Origin: Diospyros lotus
Lineage: Eukaryota; Streptophyta; Magnoliopsida; Ericales; Ebenaceae
Assembly: GCF_014633365.1 (NCBI RefSeq)
Contig: NC_068347.1
Location: 33,770,116-33,834,115 of the forward strand
Length of the DNA: 64,000 bases
Reading direction: 5' to 3'
Positions 45,950-59,580 of this stretch are shown piece after piece (within the stretch, counting starts at the first letter, position 1; each line of letters begins with the position of its first letter). The position numbers were made by a program, and so were the translations under genes. The notes beneath the pieces were generated by a model that made no database searches, was not told the origin of the DNA, and saw only the letters and a list, made by a program, of their open reading frames with translations.

Positions 45950-46470
45950 CAAGCTTGACAATGAGTTGAACTATTCGTTAACTAGGTCAAGACTCGACTT
46001 AAAAATTAATTTAATAAATTAATTTATGATATAAATGAACTAAATTTGAACTCAAATGAGTTGACCTTAAGTTACTATTAGCTCGACTCATTTGACTCAC
46101 GAGCCAACTCAATATACTTATATATATATATATTAATTTTATAAATTTATTAAATAAAAAAATATTTATTACTTAATACTCAATAATATAAATATATACT
46201 TAATAATTTTATAAATATATTATTTAAATATATATATATAAATAAAAGTAAAGTAATAGTCAATTTTGAACCGAACCGAACCGAGCCAACTCGTAGTCAT
46301 CATCGAGCCGAGTTCGAGCTAAAAAAATAAACTCATATCGAGCTCGAGCCGAGTTATGAGCCAACCTAAAATCAATCGAGCTCGAGCCGAGCTATGAGCC
46401 AACCTAAAATCAATCGAGCTGAGCTCGAGCTGGGCCAAGCTCGGCTTAGCTCGGCTTATTACCAGCCCTA
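45950..46470. mobile_element. Decayed hAT-like MITE with GAGCTCGAGCC repeats
   Basis: D1 lacks this 521-bp segment at the matching place near 30360. Flanks CATGGAGA and TATGGAGG agree at 6 of 8 bases. The right end (inverse TAGGGCTGGTAATAAGCCGAGC-like) is typical of plant hAT MITEs, and the interior repeats CGAGCTCGAGCCGAG. Confidence 0.5.
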
Positions 46471-46861
46471 TATGGAGGATATAGAAGGAGGAGAGAAAAT
46501 ATTATGATATTTTTATTATTTTAACAATCAATAGAGAAAAAGGAAAAACTAATGAGTTTGAATAGAGATCCAAACTAACTATAGAAGGAAATTATTATTG
46601 AGATGATTATTTTTTACTTAGTTTTTGATACTCACGTTCTTAATTATATTAAAAAAAATAAATATCAAGTTAATCCTTTACTTTTTGCGTAGAGCAAAAA
46701 TTAAATTGGTAATTCATTAGATTGTATATTACTCATTCAACAATATCCTGAGAGTATTATTATGGTTAGAAATGATTTGGGGGGCTGTGTGTGTTATTAA
46801 CTTCAAATTGACCTCCAGCATTGTTGACCAACATGGGTTGTGCACTGTTGACTAAGGTGGT

Positions 46862-47330
46862 GTGACATCTCAAAATTTAAAATAAAAAGTTGATGCTAAA
46901 ATTTATATTTATATTTTTTCATGTAATTAGTTAATTTTTTTATTATTTTAATTACAAAACTTATTTTTTTAATTTAACTTTTGTACTTTGATATTTTTTT
47001 TGTGGCATTTCGAATTTTTCGTTGTTTCAATTAAATTTCTGTATCTATATTTTTGAGTTAATTTAATTCTTATATTTTTATATGTAAAAAAATAAAATAA
47101 GATGATAAAATACATATCACACTTTGTTCAAATCAAAATATAAGAATTAAATTGATCTAAAAAAATAGATTTAGAATAATAACCAAAATAATGATAAGTT
47201 CAAGTTGTTACAAAAAAAAAATCTCAAAATACAAGACTTAAATTAATTTAAAAATATAAATTAAAAAATATAATTAAAATAATAAAAAATTTAAATGATC
47301 ATAAAAAAAAAAGTATAAATACATGGGCAA
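46862..47330. repeat. AT-rich repeat R3, copy 4
   Basis: Positional counterpart in D2 of 30900-31370, starting GTGACATCTCAAAATTTAAA. Confidence 0.6.
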
Positions 47331-47668
47331 AGCAGATGTATTTAAGTAGAAAGTTTTTGAAATTTTCTTTAATGAAAATATTAATTTATTCAATTGTTTA
47401 AGATTGTCATTTCACATGCTCAACCGCCTAATTGGATTTGTTTTTTTCTTATTTTTTAAAAGAAATGGGTAAATCAATGTCAAGGGACTTTGATGAATTT
47501 TGTTCGTAGCTGCTACTAATAAAGAGTGGTGGGATGAAGGCAATGATGAGATAAATTAGTATTATTTTATGTTTGACAAATGAGCTGTAACTTGAAAGCA
47601 TAAACTATTCTGAGTTTCGCGATAAGAATATAAATGGACATTAATTGTTTTTAACCGTTGGATGGTTT

Positions 47669-48503
47669 AAGTTGCACGGAAACAGAAATGAAAAACGTTT
47701 TCGATAAAAAACGAAAATGAAAATGGAAAAATGGCATTTCTTCAAAAAGATAAGAAACGAAAACGCGGGGTAAATTATAAATTTATAAAATATAGGGCTA
47801 TATGTGAAAAATAAATAAAATATAAGTGTTAGAATAAAATAAATAAGAGTGTATGTGAAAATAGTTTATAATTTATATAATATAAATATTATTATAAGTT
47901 ACAAACCCTAATTAAATTTGCAGGTTGCAGCCGACAACCATTTGTTGAAGCTGAAGGTTTGGAGCAACTGTCGTCGCTGCCGACCCGAGTCCACTGCTCT
48001 CGTCACCAACTTGCCTCGTCGTCGACCCATCTCGCCACCTTGCCGCCAACCGTCGACCCATCTCGCCACCTCCCCGCCAATCGTCGACCCATCTCGTTGC
48101 TCGCCACCAATCGCTAACGTCGACACATCAATTCGCCGCTCTGGCTGCCGCCTTGCCTCTCACGGCCAATTTGTCTCGCCTCTTGCCCTCACCGCGTCTT
48201 ATCTCTCGTTGTCGACCTCTACCTCACCTCTCTCGCACGCTAAATCCTTGATGTTGGCCGTCGCCTAGCATCAAGTGATGAGTTGCAGATCTAGTGAGTG
48301 ACAAACTGCAGGGAATTGCTTCACAGCAGTTGCCAGAAACACGTTTCCCACAATTTTCTGTAAATTGCAAAATGGCTCCGGAACGTTTCGCAATTTACAG
48401 AAACGGCCAGAAGATGGTTCCGAGACATTTTCGCCGTTTCCGAAATGGGAAATGGTTCGAAAACGCCGAAACGACATCTTTGAGCCGTTTTCGTGCTTTA
48501 CAG
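47669..48503. mobile_element. Insertion in D2, probably hAT-like
   Basis: Compared with 8360 in D0, D2 carries about 835 extra bases here. One end is AAGTTGCACGGAAACAGAAA; the other, inverted, is TAAAGCACGAAAACGG, an imperfect match. The middle (47920-48260) is GC-richer, with repeated CGTCGACCCATCTCGCCACC, and gives spurious open frames. Flanking duplications are not clear. Confidence 0.45.
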
Positions 48504-51285
48504 TGATTGATAGTAGCGTGCAAGCAACCCGTTCAATTATCCAATTGATTGAAATTAATTAATTAAATTCAAAAATAAAATAAAATTGAATCAATCAAAT
48601 AATCAAACTAAGAAATATAAGATATATAAATTGAATTGAAAATTAAAAATTAAACTAATACAAAAAACTAAAAAAAATCAAACTTTCTAATAAATTAAAG
48701 ACTTCAATTAATTAAAAACTCATTGAAAACTCCAAGCACCAATTTGAGATTTTTTTTTAAAAAAATGACATTATTTTATGCTTCGGTCAGTTCAGTTAGT
48801 TCAATTATTTAAATAAAGAAAATCGAATCGAAAATAAAAAATCAAACTTCCTAAAAAATATAATCGAATCGAATCGACAAATCAATTGGTTCGGTTCAAT
48901 AAGTTCGATAAAATTGAATTTTTGTTCTTCCCTAACTATCGGAAGACCAAATTGTCTCTTTGCACAACACAACCCAATTTGATAAATGAGATTAGAAAGT
49001 GCGGTTGTGGGTTTTATGAGGCCATCTCTACTGTGAGAAGAAATTGCTTACCAAGTCAAAATATGGAAAGCCAATTGTTAGAAACTCAATCTAATGGTGC
49101 TCCCTATTTGTTTGAACACTCATCAAATATTTGCTGAGCTTTAAATTGGTTGCTACAGTTGGAGAGCAAAAATCACTTTTTCCTTCCTTGCCATCTCTCT
49201 CCCCCACCCAACAGTAGTGAACTCAGATTTGGATTTCAAAGATGATAGCTGATGACAAGCAGCAGCAACGGCGGCAACTAGCGACAGGGCCGACGGGTAG
49301 CAACAACGCAATCGAAATTTTCAGTAGATTTGTGAGATTTTGATACTTTTTTAATTTATCAATGTATTGGATGATTGATATTGTGTATTTGGTTATTAAT
49401 TTTTATATTTAATTATTGATTTTGCATATATGTGTATTTAATTATTAATTTTGTTTATGCATATATTTTATTATTTTATATATTTAATTATTAATTTTGA
49501 GTATGAGTAAAAATTATAGATAAAATAAAATAAATAAAATTAAAATTTATTAAAATAAAGAAGAGAATATGGAATGTGATTGGAATACGCACAATTTTCG
49601 AAACAAAGTTAAAATAGAGAGGCACATTGAAGATGATCTAATAAAAGGGTAAATTAGTCATTAAACCACTATTTGTCTCAAAACTTTAGCCAAGGCAAAA
49701 TAATCCTAAAATTAACTAAGCTTGATCTTGGGTTGAACAAAACAATGATTAATATCACAATCAAGGTAATACAACTCAATTATATATCTTTTAATCAATT
49801 GCCTTATAAGTTTTATAAAGTTAATTTGATAATCATGTACATTTATTATATTAGAAATATTCTATTCTTTCCCCCGTATCAAGTTTGTTTGGCATGGGCA
49901 AAAGGGGAGAAGGGGGGCACACCCTTCCTCTAATTTTGTTTGAGTCGAACAAATATTATATTATATGATGCAGATAACATAACAATTTTATTTATTATAT
50001 AACAAATTATGAATGATAACACTATTGGTACTTTTGCCTTTAAAAAATAAATACCAAACTCAAACAACTTTTATAAAAATTGTCATTTTCTATTTTATAT
50101 TAAAGATAAGAGAGAATTTAATAATTGTGATGAAAAATTAAAATCCAATACTCAATTTATGCATGTATATGTATATTTGTAGGGGCTTAATACATATGGT
50201 GCCTCTTAATAATTAAAAAATATAGTATTTAATTTTTAATGTGCAAAATATCAATATTTTATATTTTAACTATTAAAAATTATTATTTTTAAGTCATTAT
50301 TGTGACAAAACGTTAGCATATGTATGAATGCACCAATTTTCACGAGTGACATGCTAGTGGATGACCAGTTCACATTATTTGAATAAACTGACTAGTTTGT
50401 TGTGCTCTCTTACAAATTAAAAAATAGAGTATTTGATTCTTAATGTGCAAAATGTTAACATTCTATATGTCAACTATTAAAAAATAAAGTTGTTATTTAT
50501 GCCACTTAGGATATACATGTAGAAAAGAGATAGTGTCATGTCATAAAAGATAAGGTTAATGAGATAAATCTGATTAAAATTTATTTTGATAAAAAAAACT
50601 AAATTACTCGTAGCTTAAAAAAAATCCTAAATTCCAAACATCTAAATCTCTAAATCACTAATCCAAAAATGCTACATTATTTTATTCTCAATTACAAAAT
50701 ATGATAAAATTAATTTCCATCTTTTCTCTTTATTGAACTCAATCTCACCACTTTCTTATTTATATCATCTTTTGTATCTCTAGATAAGAATTTAAAATAA
50801 TAATTTTGAAAATTTGAGATACTTAATTTTGATATTTTGTACATTAGAGATCAGATGTAATATTTTTTAATTGTTGAGGGATAAAACAAACTATTCAGTC
50901 TATTTAAGTACTTCTAACCAATTATCTAAGTGATAAGTCACTTATAAAAATGGGTGCATTCATACACGCATTTATGTTTTGTCGTAATAAATATTTAAAA
51001 TAATAATTTTTAATAATTATATATAAAAAATTAAATATTATATTTTTAATTGTCAATGTATGTTATGCACGCAAATGTATGCATGTATATATATTTATGT
51101 GTGCGTGTGCATGTATATGTATACACTAGTTCTTCACCTGTGTGATGCACGGAAAATGGAGTGACAAATGAAGACATAAAAAAATATGAACTTTCAATAA
51201 ATATTGGAAATACCACAATTTAGTTTTATTAGATTGTAAATATCATGAGAAATAAAATTTATAATAAGATTGAATATTACAAATT

Positions 51286-51475
51286 CTAAAAAACTTCTTT
51301 GAATATAACGTTTGTGGTTGAGTTTGTTTGTTCTCTATCCTTATCACATATTAGTATTTTTAAACCATTTTGATTTGTAATTCTTAATATAGCTTCGTAT
51401 AACTGACCATGACTGAATACTAATTTTTCAAATAAAGTCCTACATGCGACAATGATTGCATTTGTCACATAACAT
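51286..51475 (-). pseudogene. Helitron Rep/helicase C-terminus
   Basis: The minus-strand frame reads LVFSHGQLYEAILRITNQNG, then LKILICDKD and TTNVIFKEVF before its stop. This is the conserved last segment of the PIF1-like helicase of plant Helitrons (usually FSHGQLYVAISRV). Only about 60 residues remain and upstream helicase motifs are absent. Confidence 0.75.
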
Positions 51476-51635
51476 CTAGCAGCAAAAGCATAAAAAAAAA
51501 AAAACACCCAACAAAGTACGATAATAATGATGACAAACAACTTGAAGATACCTAGAATAACCAACTATAATAGAACTTTAAATGCTTAAAGATAAATGGT
51601 TTATTTGCTTGAGAAGATTCTTAATTTGTTTATAT

Positions 51636-51965
51636 TTAGTCATTTTCAACTTTCACGAACTTGCGAAGCTTATTGCTTGACAACTGCGTGGACGAACCCC
51701 CGTCCTCGTTCGGAACACTGCTACTCATATCATCGCATGAAGGGGGATGAGAACGCTTCGCTAGAGTCTTTACTGACATGCTAACCTCATTGTCTGAAAT
51801 AGACCCCTGTAAAAAAATTTGAAAAATAATACCAATTAAAACTTTGAGAATGAAACCCATGTAATTGACAGAACTGACACATTGTTGACATTTCAAGGCA
51901 AATAGTACATTGGAATCAACATCAATAGTGTTTTCCAATTTTGACAGGAAGTCGGGTTCCTGTTG
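51636..51965 (-). pseudogene. Helitron-associated RPA-like C-terminus
   Basis: Two exons read EPDFLSKLENTIDVD...LFALKCQQC and, after an intron ending TTTTTTTACAG, GSISDNEVSM...STQLSSNKLRKFVKVE. A serine-rich tail ending KLRK-VKVE is typical of RPA70-like proteins carried by plant Helitrons. It is a fragment, with the 5' side lost. Confidence 0.5.
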
Positions 51966-52037
51966 ACGTTATACACATTCAAACAATCATTTAGGGGTGA
52001 TTGTGTGCATTAATCAAGAAACACAATAGATGATGTT

Positions 52038-52883
52038 TGTAAGAACCTATATTTCGTGAGGTTGCCATGTAATTTAAGCAAATTTAGAATACTAAAAACA
52101 TGGCTTGATAGTAGTAATAAGTACCGAATCGACTGCAGGGAATGATCTGTAGTGTAAATGTCTAAGGAAAATGATATGGCCTCGATGAACGTTCCAAGAT
52201 AAGATTTATGATATGAAAAGAAATTGGAATTGAAACGATTTTTGGTACACCTAAAATATAGCTTCGATTCAGGCTCAAAAATCAAATCATCGTAGGGGGC
52301 TCCCAGGAAATCAACAGAACCCTAAAGGGGCTCTGATTTTTCATAAGGATCAACCTTGAAATGGTTTCAGGATGAAGCTATAACCCGATGAGGACACTGG
52401 GGCGAAATCGTCCGTATAAAGTAAATCTCTAGTTATTAATTTTGCATTCTCAATATCGCAATGCAAATTAATTGGACATTAGAAGGTGTATTTGTAATTT
52501 GAGAAATTCTTTGAAATATTCAAACGTTTCATATGGAGATTGTATCAGAAACGAGGATGAATGAGACATGAAATGACACTTAGCTAAGTACATGATGAAT
52601 TGAATGCATGTTATGTAGCTTATGTATTTAAGTTCTGTTACTTCGAATTCTGAACGTTTTAGGAATGATGATGTATAACCTTAATTGTGATTAATGTTAA
52701 GATGTTAGGTTTGATTCTAGCTTCTGCATTTGATGTTTATGATGATTCTCTTTCGAGATAAATGTATGAAAATTTTGGGATGGATATGAGGAATGATATG
52801 ATTTAACATTAGATTTTTTTAAAAAAATTATTATTTCAGAATTGTCCTAAGCTATTAAATGTCCGAGAAAGTGGGGTGTTACA
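52038..52883 (+). repeat. 5' LTR, internally deleted
   Basis: Its first 480 bases match the 3' LTR from 58552, then it jumps near 52515 to sequence equivalent to 63085. The TATA-containing middle, present in the 3' LTR as GGCTATAAATAGAGGG at about 59240, is missing, so this LTR probably lost its promoter. Confidence 0.75.
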
Positions 52884-53343
52884 GTTGGTATCAAATCGAA
52901 TTAGCACAAACCTCGATTTGGAGACTCAGGGGTACTAGTGGAAATTGAGAAGTTAGGAATAATTTGATATAGATCGAGGATTCTAGAAAATAATAAACCT
53001 AGGATGGTTCAATTAATGTTTATGGAGAATAGAATTTGAAAAAAATTCGACATTTGATTTTGATGGTGGATAACGAGATAAGGTGAAATAAGAATTGAGT
53101 TAAAGTTACCTTGAGAGAAATGACTCCCGTGATGGAGTCATGTATGTTTGGTATTGTATCGACTTATGGGACCCTGATATAGTTTAGGTTAGAGCGAAAT
53201 TTTATTGGGGACTTAGAAAAATTTGACTTGGGGATTAAGTGTTAATTCAGTTGAGGATTCTCATAATTTAACCCTATTTGGAGATTTAGGGAATATGAAC
53301 TTGGAGACTTAAGGTGATCTGATACGGTTAGAGTTAGTTAGCA

Positions 53344-56021
53344 TGTAACGCCCCGTTTTCCCACAACATGCATTACCTCGAGATTTCGGGGATATATATA
53401 TATTTTTTTTCAACATCAAACACTCAACATAAGTCCCTCGATATACATACCCTCGTCATAATCATTTCCCGACAATCCCGATCGTACCTTCTTAGCATAT
53501 CAAAATTTAAGAATCAATAAACTAAGACAAGTAGTATCAATCACATCAGCGGAAGCAAGATTGAAACCTCAAATATATATAACCGACAATTCCTTTACAA
53601 TATCCAAATCGATGTTTCACATGAAAATATCAAAATATTACACAACCTCTGAACATCGTAATCATAGACAAAACCTAAGAAAACATAGCAGCTACATCTC
53701 GATGACATTCTTTCCCTTGGCACCACTGCTTTCACCTGGAACGTTTGAATATTCCAGGGACATAGTCCAAAGTAGATGCTGAATCATCTAAGTAAGAGTT
53801 CAAAAACGTTTTCATGCAGATATGAAAAATCATATACAAAATCGATAAATCCCGACATGCACCAGCCTAAGAGAATCCCACATAGCACTTAACCCTAACC
53901 GGGGAAAATGCAATCTCTCTAAAGGCGACAAGACCACTTCGGCCCATTGGTAAAACAATCCTGCTTAAGAGGGACAACCTCGACATATGAACCCGGGAAT
54001 CACCCCATTGTCATTGTTAGGCTTTACGCTCCAACTCAAAAGCAATCCAAAACCCAACGCAACCCTAGCCCCAAGAGTGTCACATCAGCATTATTCTCGG
54101 AATCGACGTCACCTCGGCATTAATGCTATTGCTCAAAGAAACCTGGGGTGGTGTCTACTTGCAGCCCCGCCACTTGAGCCAACAACCGAGGTGGTGTCCA
54201 CTCTCAGCCCCGCCACTTGGGTCCCGTAGGGTGAAGTCCGTCTCAACCCCGTCCCAAGTGGGTCACCTAGCATTAATCCTAGGTACGCATCCCGAGTGCT
54301 GTCACTCTGGGTTACGTCACAGGTTACAACCCACGTCCCACATGGATGACACAAAACAAGCCAATGTCGAAAATCATAACATGCATAGCTTAAAATCAAC
54401 ATTTCGATGTATGTAATTTACCGTGCGAAATTTAATGCATGTGTAAATAACCGTTTGGACAATCCATCACAATAAACCAAGCCATAGGGATGAACACTTA
54501 CAGTAAACCATTCACATGTCACTTAGAGTCTTTTCGGGTAGAACCACTCACAAGTCAAAACAAAGTTGGGGGCGAACACTCACCTTTAAGTGCAATTTGA
54601 ATTCTTCTTGAAAAGCCCGGTTTGCCTCGATTTGCGTGCCCTCTTCTCACTTTGCATGAGTCACTTCACTTCAAGCCGCAAGGTACCCTAATCACCCAAT
54701 AATTATTAAAATATAATTTTCTCCTTAATTTTCTCACATTTTCTTATTTTCTCCTATTTTTCTTCGCTAATAATTCAAAATAAATATCTACACATCTATT
54801 TTCTCAAATATTTTTACACAATAATTCATAAAATAATTTTCTAAGAATTTTGGAAATAAATCAGAATTTACCTACATGGCACGCGCCCCCACGAGCCTAG
54901 GCGCGTTTCTGCGAGTGAGGACAGCGCGTGCACTACACGCGTCTTGCCTTCTCCGGCAAGCTAGTCGTCGGCCGGCGACGGAAATTTGATGTCGACCACA
55001 CCTCCTGGAAGCTTCCTTCAATTCGATCCCGATGCCATCATTTTCAGGCCGAAAGACCTCCGGTAAGACTCTCGATCGGGCCGTTTCAGGCGCGGTATGG
55101 CCGTTCGCCTCATTTTTCGATCTGCCCCCAAAACACCTTCAAACCACTTCCAAAATTCACGAAACTTACCAGGATTTCTCCTCTTGAACCAAGGATCAAA
55201 AGCCCCTTATTGGCTTCCCTCGATTCATCCTCGAAACCGAGCAATTTGCTGCTTCATTTTAGGCCAAAACCCTTGGCTATTTATAGCCAAATCCGACCCC
55301 TACGTGGCCGATTTCCAGCCAAAACTTCTTTCCCACGCCTCCTAGACCACCCTAGGCCACTCCCTGACGATCTTAGGCTGCCAAATGGCTGGATTTTCCA
55401 GCCAAAATCTCGGCCAGATCTGCCATGTGCGTGCGAATTTTCTAAAAATTACAATTTGGCCCCCATGAAATTTTCTTTTGCATTTTGGTCCTTATTCTCA
55501 AGCCCCTGATCTTTCCAACACCATCACTAAGACCCTCAAGATTAGTAATTTTCATTTCTCCCTTGAAACTTTCAAAAAATTACCGTTTTGACCTCCCTCG
55601 GGCATTTTTAAAAAATTACACTTAGGCCCGATTGATTGATTTGACCTCAAATCCATTTGATTCAACCTGAAACCACTTAAGGGTTATTCTACAAATCGAA
55701 TACTAGTCCTTGAAACTCTCCGTTGAATTTTGGACATCGTTTACAACAATTCGGCAATATGACCTAATTGGCAGCTGTATTTTCGCTATACCGAAAGCTG
55801 TTCCCAGTCTCATTTCTTTTATCACTAAAAATCATAATTTAAATCACTTGTCGTTACTATACCATTTTCCTTGGCTATCTAGGGTCTGGGGTACTCCCTC
55901 TGACTAATTCGGTCGTCCAAAGCTGTGTTAGTATACCCTATAGTCTTATTTTTTTCCAAAATTCCAATTATGCCCTTTATCAAATATCATTTTTATCCAC
56001 AAATTATTCTCGGGTGTTACA
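53344..56021 (-). mobile_element. Solo LTR inside the retrotransposon, minus orientation
   Basis: TGTAACGCCCCG at the start and CTCGGGTGTTACA at the end, flanked by TAGCA (53339-53343) and TAGTA (56022-56026), a 5-bp duplication with one change. It is 2678 bp. Read on the minus strand it carries TATAAATAG (55277-55285) and the GAATATTCAAACGTTCCAGG phrase of this LTR family. The open frames at 54928-55509 have no recognisable domain. Confidence 0.85.
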
Positions 56022-56026
56022 TAGTA

Positions 56027-58551
56027 AGAACCCCAAGTGGAGACTAAGGGGAAAAGGAAATTGATGGTTCGTAGAATGAAATCCCTACATGAGGATTTGG
56101 GGTTGTCAATTAAAGTTTTAGAGGTTATTGGTTTGAGGATTCTAACCTTGTTAAACGATAGAATAGCTGGTCGGAATGACCTAAGCTATGGAAGGTAAGG
56201 TCCAATAATATAGTTCAGACATAAGGATGATTGGGTAATCATGAATATGGATTTATGAGATTTAGAGATTATTGATTTGAGGTCATTAATCGGAATCATT
56301 ATGATGAATGATAGGGAAATTGGTAGTCATCAAGATTGGTCGAGTCATGGATAGTTTGTCTGATGTGACATAGCCTAGCTGTTGAGTTAGGATTAGATGA
56401 TAAATATTTTTGAGGTAATGAGAGAAATATCAGGATGTGTTTTTGGAAGATGTATTGGAATTATTTCTTGATAAATAAATTTGCTTAGATTAAGGTTATT
56501 TGATGCTTAGTTATGTGTGGCTTGACTGAGGACGTAAATTATCAGGCTTTAAATGAGGTGATAATTAAGAATCAGTATCTTTACCTCGATTTAATGAATA
56601 ATTGCAAGAGGCTGAGATATTTTTTAAAATTGATATACAATCGAGGGTAAGACAAGGGAATGAGACATTAGAGTCATCAAAACATAACTTTCATTTCATA
56701 TGTTCAAAATATTTACAAGAGATCCAAAACATGAGATAGTAAAAAAAAAGAAAAACATCAAACCATAGAACTGATAATGTTGTTGATGCTCAGTGTCGGT
56801 GATGGTGGCTGAACATGATGGGTCCAAGCTCATTAATGTCTTCTCGAAGTGGGCTCTAGTTGTTGCTAGTATCGACAGGGTAAGGTAGAGGAGTAGCCTT
56901 TGGAAAACTAGGAAGATGGACGTTCTTTGGGATGATGGGAAGTTCGGAGCTCTAGTTTGGGTTTTGATTAGGTTGTGGGAGAGACCAATTTGGAATAAGT
57001 TGGGGATGTGCATAATAGGATGCGAAGAGTAAATCCTACAATAAAGCTCGATAAGTTTGCATATCATTAATCTCTTGTTGAAGGGCAAGAAAATGGGATA
57101 CACATCCATAAACGGGATCCTGAATTTGGTCTTGAGCTTCAATGAAGAATGTATCGACAGCCCCAAATCGGTCACCTAACGGAAGTAGGGCCAGGAGGTT
57201 GGAGGCATTTCTGACACCAAAAACATAATGGATGGCAAGAAAATGAATAGCACGTTCCGTATGACTGAAGTATAGGGCAAAGATGTACTGAGGAATGCAT
57301 CCTTTATTTAAGATTATGCAGTCACTACATCGAGAGTGGATTCTTGGCATGATAGATCTGGGTCATGGCAAGATCTAAACAAATCAGGTATGGGTCAGAT
57401 CAAATTAGATGGATTAGATCAGGTATGGGTTGGATCTAATTGGGCCTGGTTGGGTCAGACTAAATCGGGTCGGGTCGACCTAGATCTAATTTCAGATCTG
57501 GCAGCAGCAAGGCGGTTGGGCAGTTTCGAGGCAAGCGACGACCAATCTCGTGAGGGCGGCCAGTGGTGAGGGAGATCCGATGAGTGGTAGAGGCGACGTT
57601 GGTCCCGATGGCAGCTAGAGAGGTTAGGCGGTGATCGATGGCTGTGCGAAGAAACAGGCACAGGTGGCAGCGAGGCCGAATCTGGCCAACAAAGGTGATC
57701 GATGATGGCAACAGGTGGCCGCGATGGTCCCATCGGCAATCACACAGCTGTTGGAGGTGATCGGAGGTGGTAGCGATGAGGGTGTTGTGCGCGCATGAGG
57801 TCATGGTCGAAGCGGCGGTCGATGGAGGCGATCGCGGGGCCGATAGTGTTGGTCGGGGATAGTTGCAGCGATGGCGATGAAGGCTAGGGGTGGCGGGGGT
57901 TGCATAGGAGAGGGCTGTTCGTCCAAGCGAAGAAAAATAATAGAGGAAGAAAAAGAAAAAGAAGAGAAGAGGAAAGAAGAAGGAAGAAAATAAGAAAAAA
58001 TATATAAATAAATATATATACAAAAAAAGAGAGAGAAAGAAATGGTGAAAAAAAGGGGGCAATAGAGAAGTGATATTGATCATTTGGTGAAATGCAAATT
58101 AGTTGATGATATGAGAGCCACGGGCTCATCATGATGATGTGTGAACCGATTGGGATTGTAGCTCGGGTTGGGACTCGTGGCTCAAGGATTGAGATATGTG
58201 GTTATAGGTCTTGAAAGAGAAATTCGAAAAACATGCGTGGTTGACAAGTGTACTTGTATAGGGATTAGTGAGCATGGTTAACCCAAGGGTTTTAATTTTG
58301 AGATACGCGATGGCATCCTCAAATTTTGAATAGGATATACGTGCTAAAGATCTTGTGATTAAAAGAGGACTATAGTTAGTATAATTTTCCTTAGGATATG
58401 TGATCTATAACAAGATTATTTAAAATAAGGTAGTGAGGTATGTTTTTGCCTAGTTATTTGATCAATCAAGTGCCAATTTCAAGGATGAAATTTTGAGATT
58501 TACAACATATGACAAATTTCAAGGACCAAATTTTTTGTAAGAAAAGGAGAA
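56027..58551 (+). other. Retrotransposon internal region without recognisable pol
   Basis: Frames at 56696-57350 on the minus strand and a low-complexity frame at 57460-58083 were examined and show no retroviral domain. 57440-57890 is GC-rich and trinucleotide-like (GGCGATCG, GGTGGC). 57925-58060 is purine-rich. The last 100 bases hold two copies of a TTTCAAGGAYSAAATTTT motif and the polypurine tract. Confidence 0.55.
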
Positions 58552-59580
58552 TGTAAGAATCCATATTCCGTGACGTTGTCATATAATTTAAGCAAGTTTA
58601 GAATATCGAAAAATTGGCTTGATAGTAGTTATAAGTACCGAATCGACTGCAGGGAATGTCTCGAAGTATAAATGTCAAAGGAAAATAATATGGTCTTGAT
58701 GAGCGTTTCGAGATAGAATTTATGGTATTAAAAGAAATTAGAATTGAAATGATTTTTGGTATAGTTAAAATACAACTTTGATTCAGGCTAAAAAAATGAA
58801 TCATCGTAGGGGACTCCCGAAAAATCAATGGAACCCTAAAGAGGCTCCAATTTTTCATAAGAATCAACCCTGAAGTGATTTCGGGATGAAACTATAACCC
58901 GGTGAGGACACTGGGACGAAATCATCTGTATCGAGTAAATCTCTAGTTATTAATTTTTCATTCTCAATGTCGTAATGCAAATTAATTGGACGTTGGAGAG
59001 TGTATTCATAATTTGAGAAATTTTCAAGTGTAATTAAGATGGATTATGGGATCAAATGTGTGAAATATATATTATATATATAAAATATATGTATATGCAT
59101 ACTAGTGAGGCTTTAATTTAGAATTTTCGTTTGAGAAAGCAATTTCCACCAAAAGTTTGCAAACAATTTCCACAGAAAGGTTGTAGAGAGATCAAGAGTT
59201 TGGTCAGGTTGATTGGTCAAGGCAAGTGAGGGGTGGAATCGGCTATAAATAGAGGGAAATAAATATGAATAAACATAGCATTCGGTCATGGCTGTAGCAG
59301 CTTCAAGCTGCTGATACAATGGCCTAGAGCTTGGCTGAGAAATCTTGAGAGCGAGAGCGAGAGAGAGGAGACCGTACGAGAGAGAAAGAGAGGGGTTGGA
59401 GCGGTAGGCAACTGGGCTGGTGCCCGTTGCAGCCACAAGTGGCCATAGCCACAAGCTCAAGAGGTTGCAGGCGCCATGGGCAGCCCGAAGCTGGAGCTGT
59501 GTCGGTGTGCGGAGGGGGCTGGTAGAGGCCATTGGCTGGCCGGTGTTGGAGCCGACAACAGCGTGCTTAGGAGCAGCTGC

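Larger units (their letters stand above)
45575..51128 (+). repeat. Duplicated block D2
   Basis: D2 is a second copy of D1, with the same order of landmarks from GGCAGAGAGTGAAG (45605) to CGCAAATGTATGCAT (51069). It is interrupted by a hAT-like MITE (45950-46470) and another insertion (47669-48503), and lacks the 33386-34890 segment. No gene is recognised. Confidence 0.8.
51126..52037 (-). mobile_element. Helitron 3' portion
   Basis: On the minus strand the element ends at 51126 with an imperfect hairpin (CCGTGCATCACACAGG) 8 bases before a terminal CTAG, followed by T, as in plant Helitrons. Upstream are the C-terminus of a Helitron helicase and the C-terminus of an RPA-like protein. The 5' part is missing: the LTR retrotransposon starting at 52038 adjoins the remnant. 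Confidence 0.75.

Noticed and set aside
54928..55509. 193-residue frame in a solo LTR
   Set aside because: It lies wholly inside an LTR with TG...CA ends and target duplication and has no known domain.
57036..57350. Possible transposon-related protein on the minus strand
   Set aside because: A faint resemblance to plant transposon proteins was considered, but no motif could be pinned down.
57460..58083. 207-residue minus-strand frame
   Set aside because: It spans a trinucleotide-like GC tract and a purine-rich tract; the translation is low complexity with poly-F runs.
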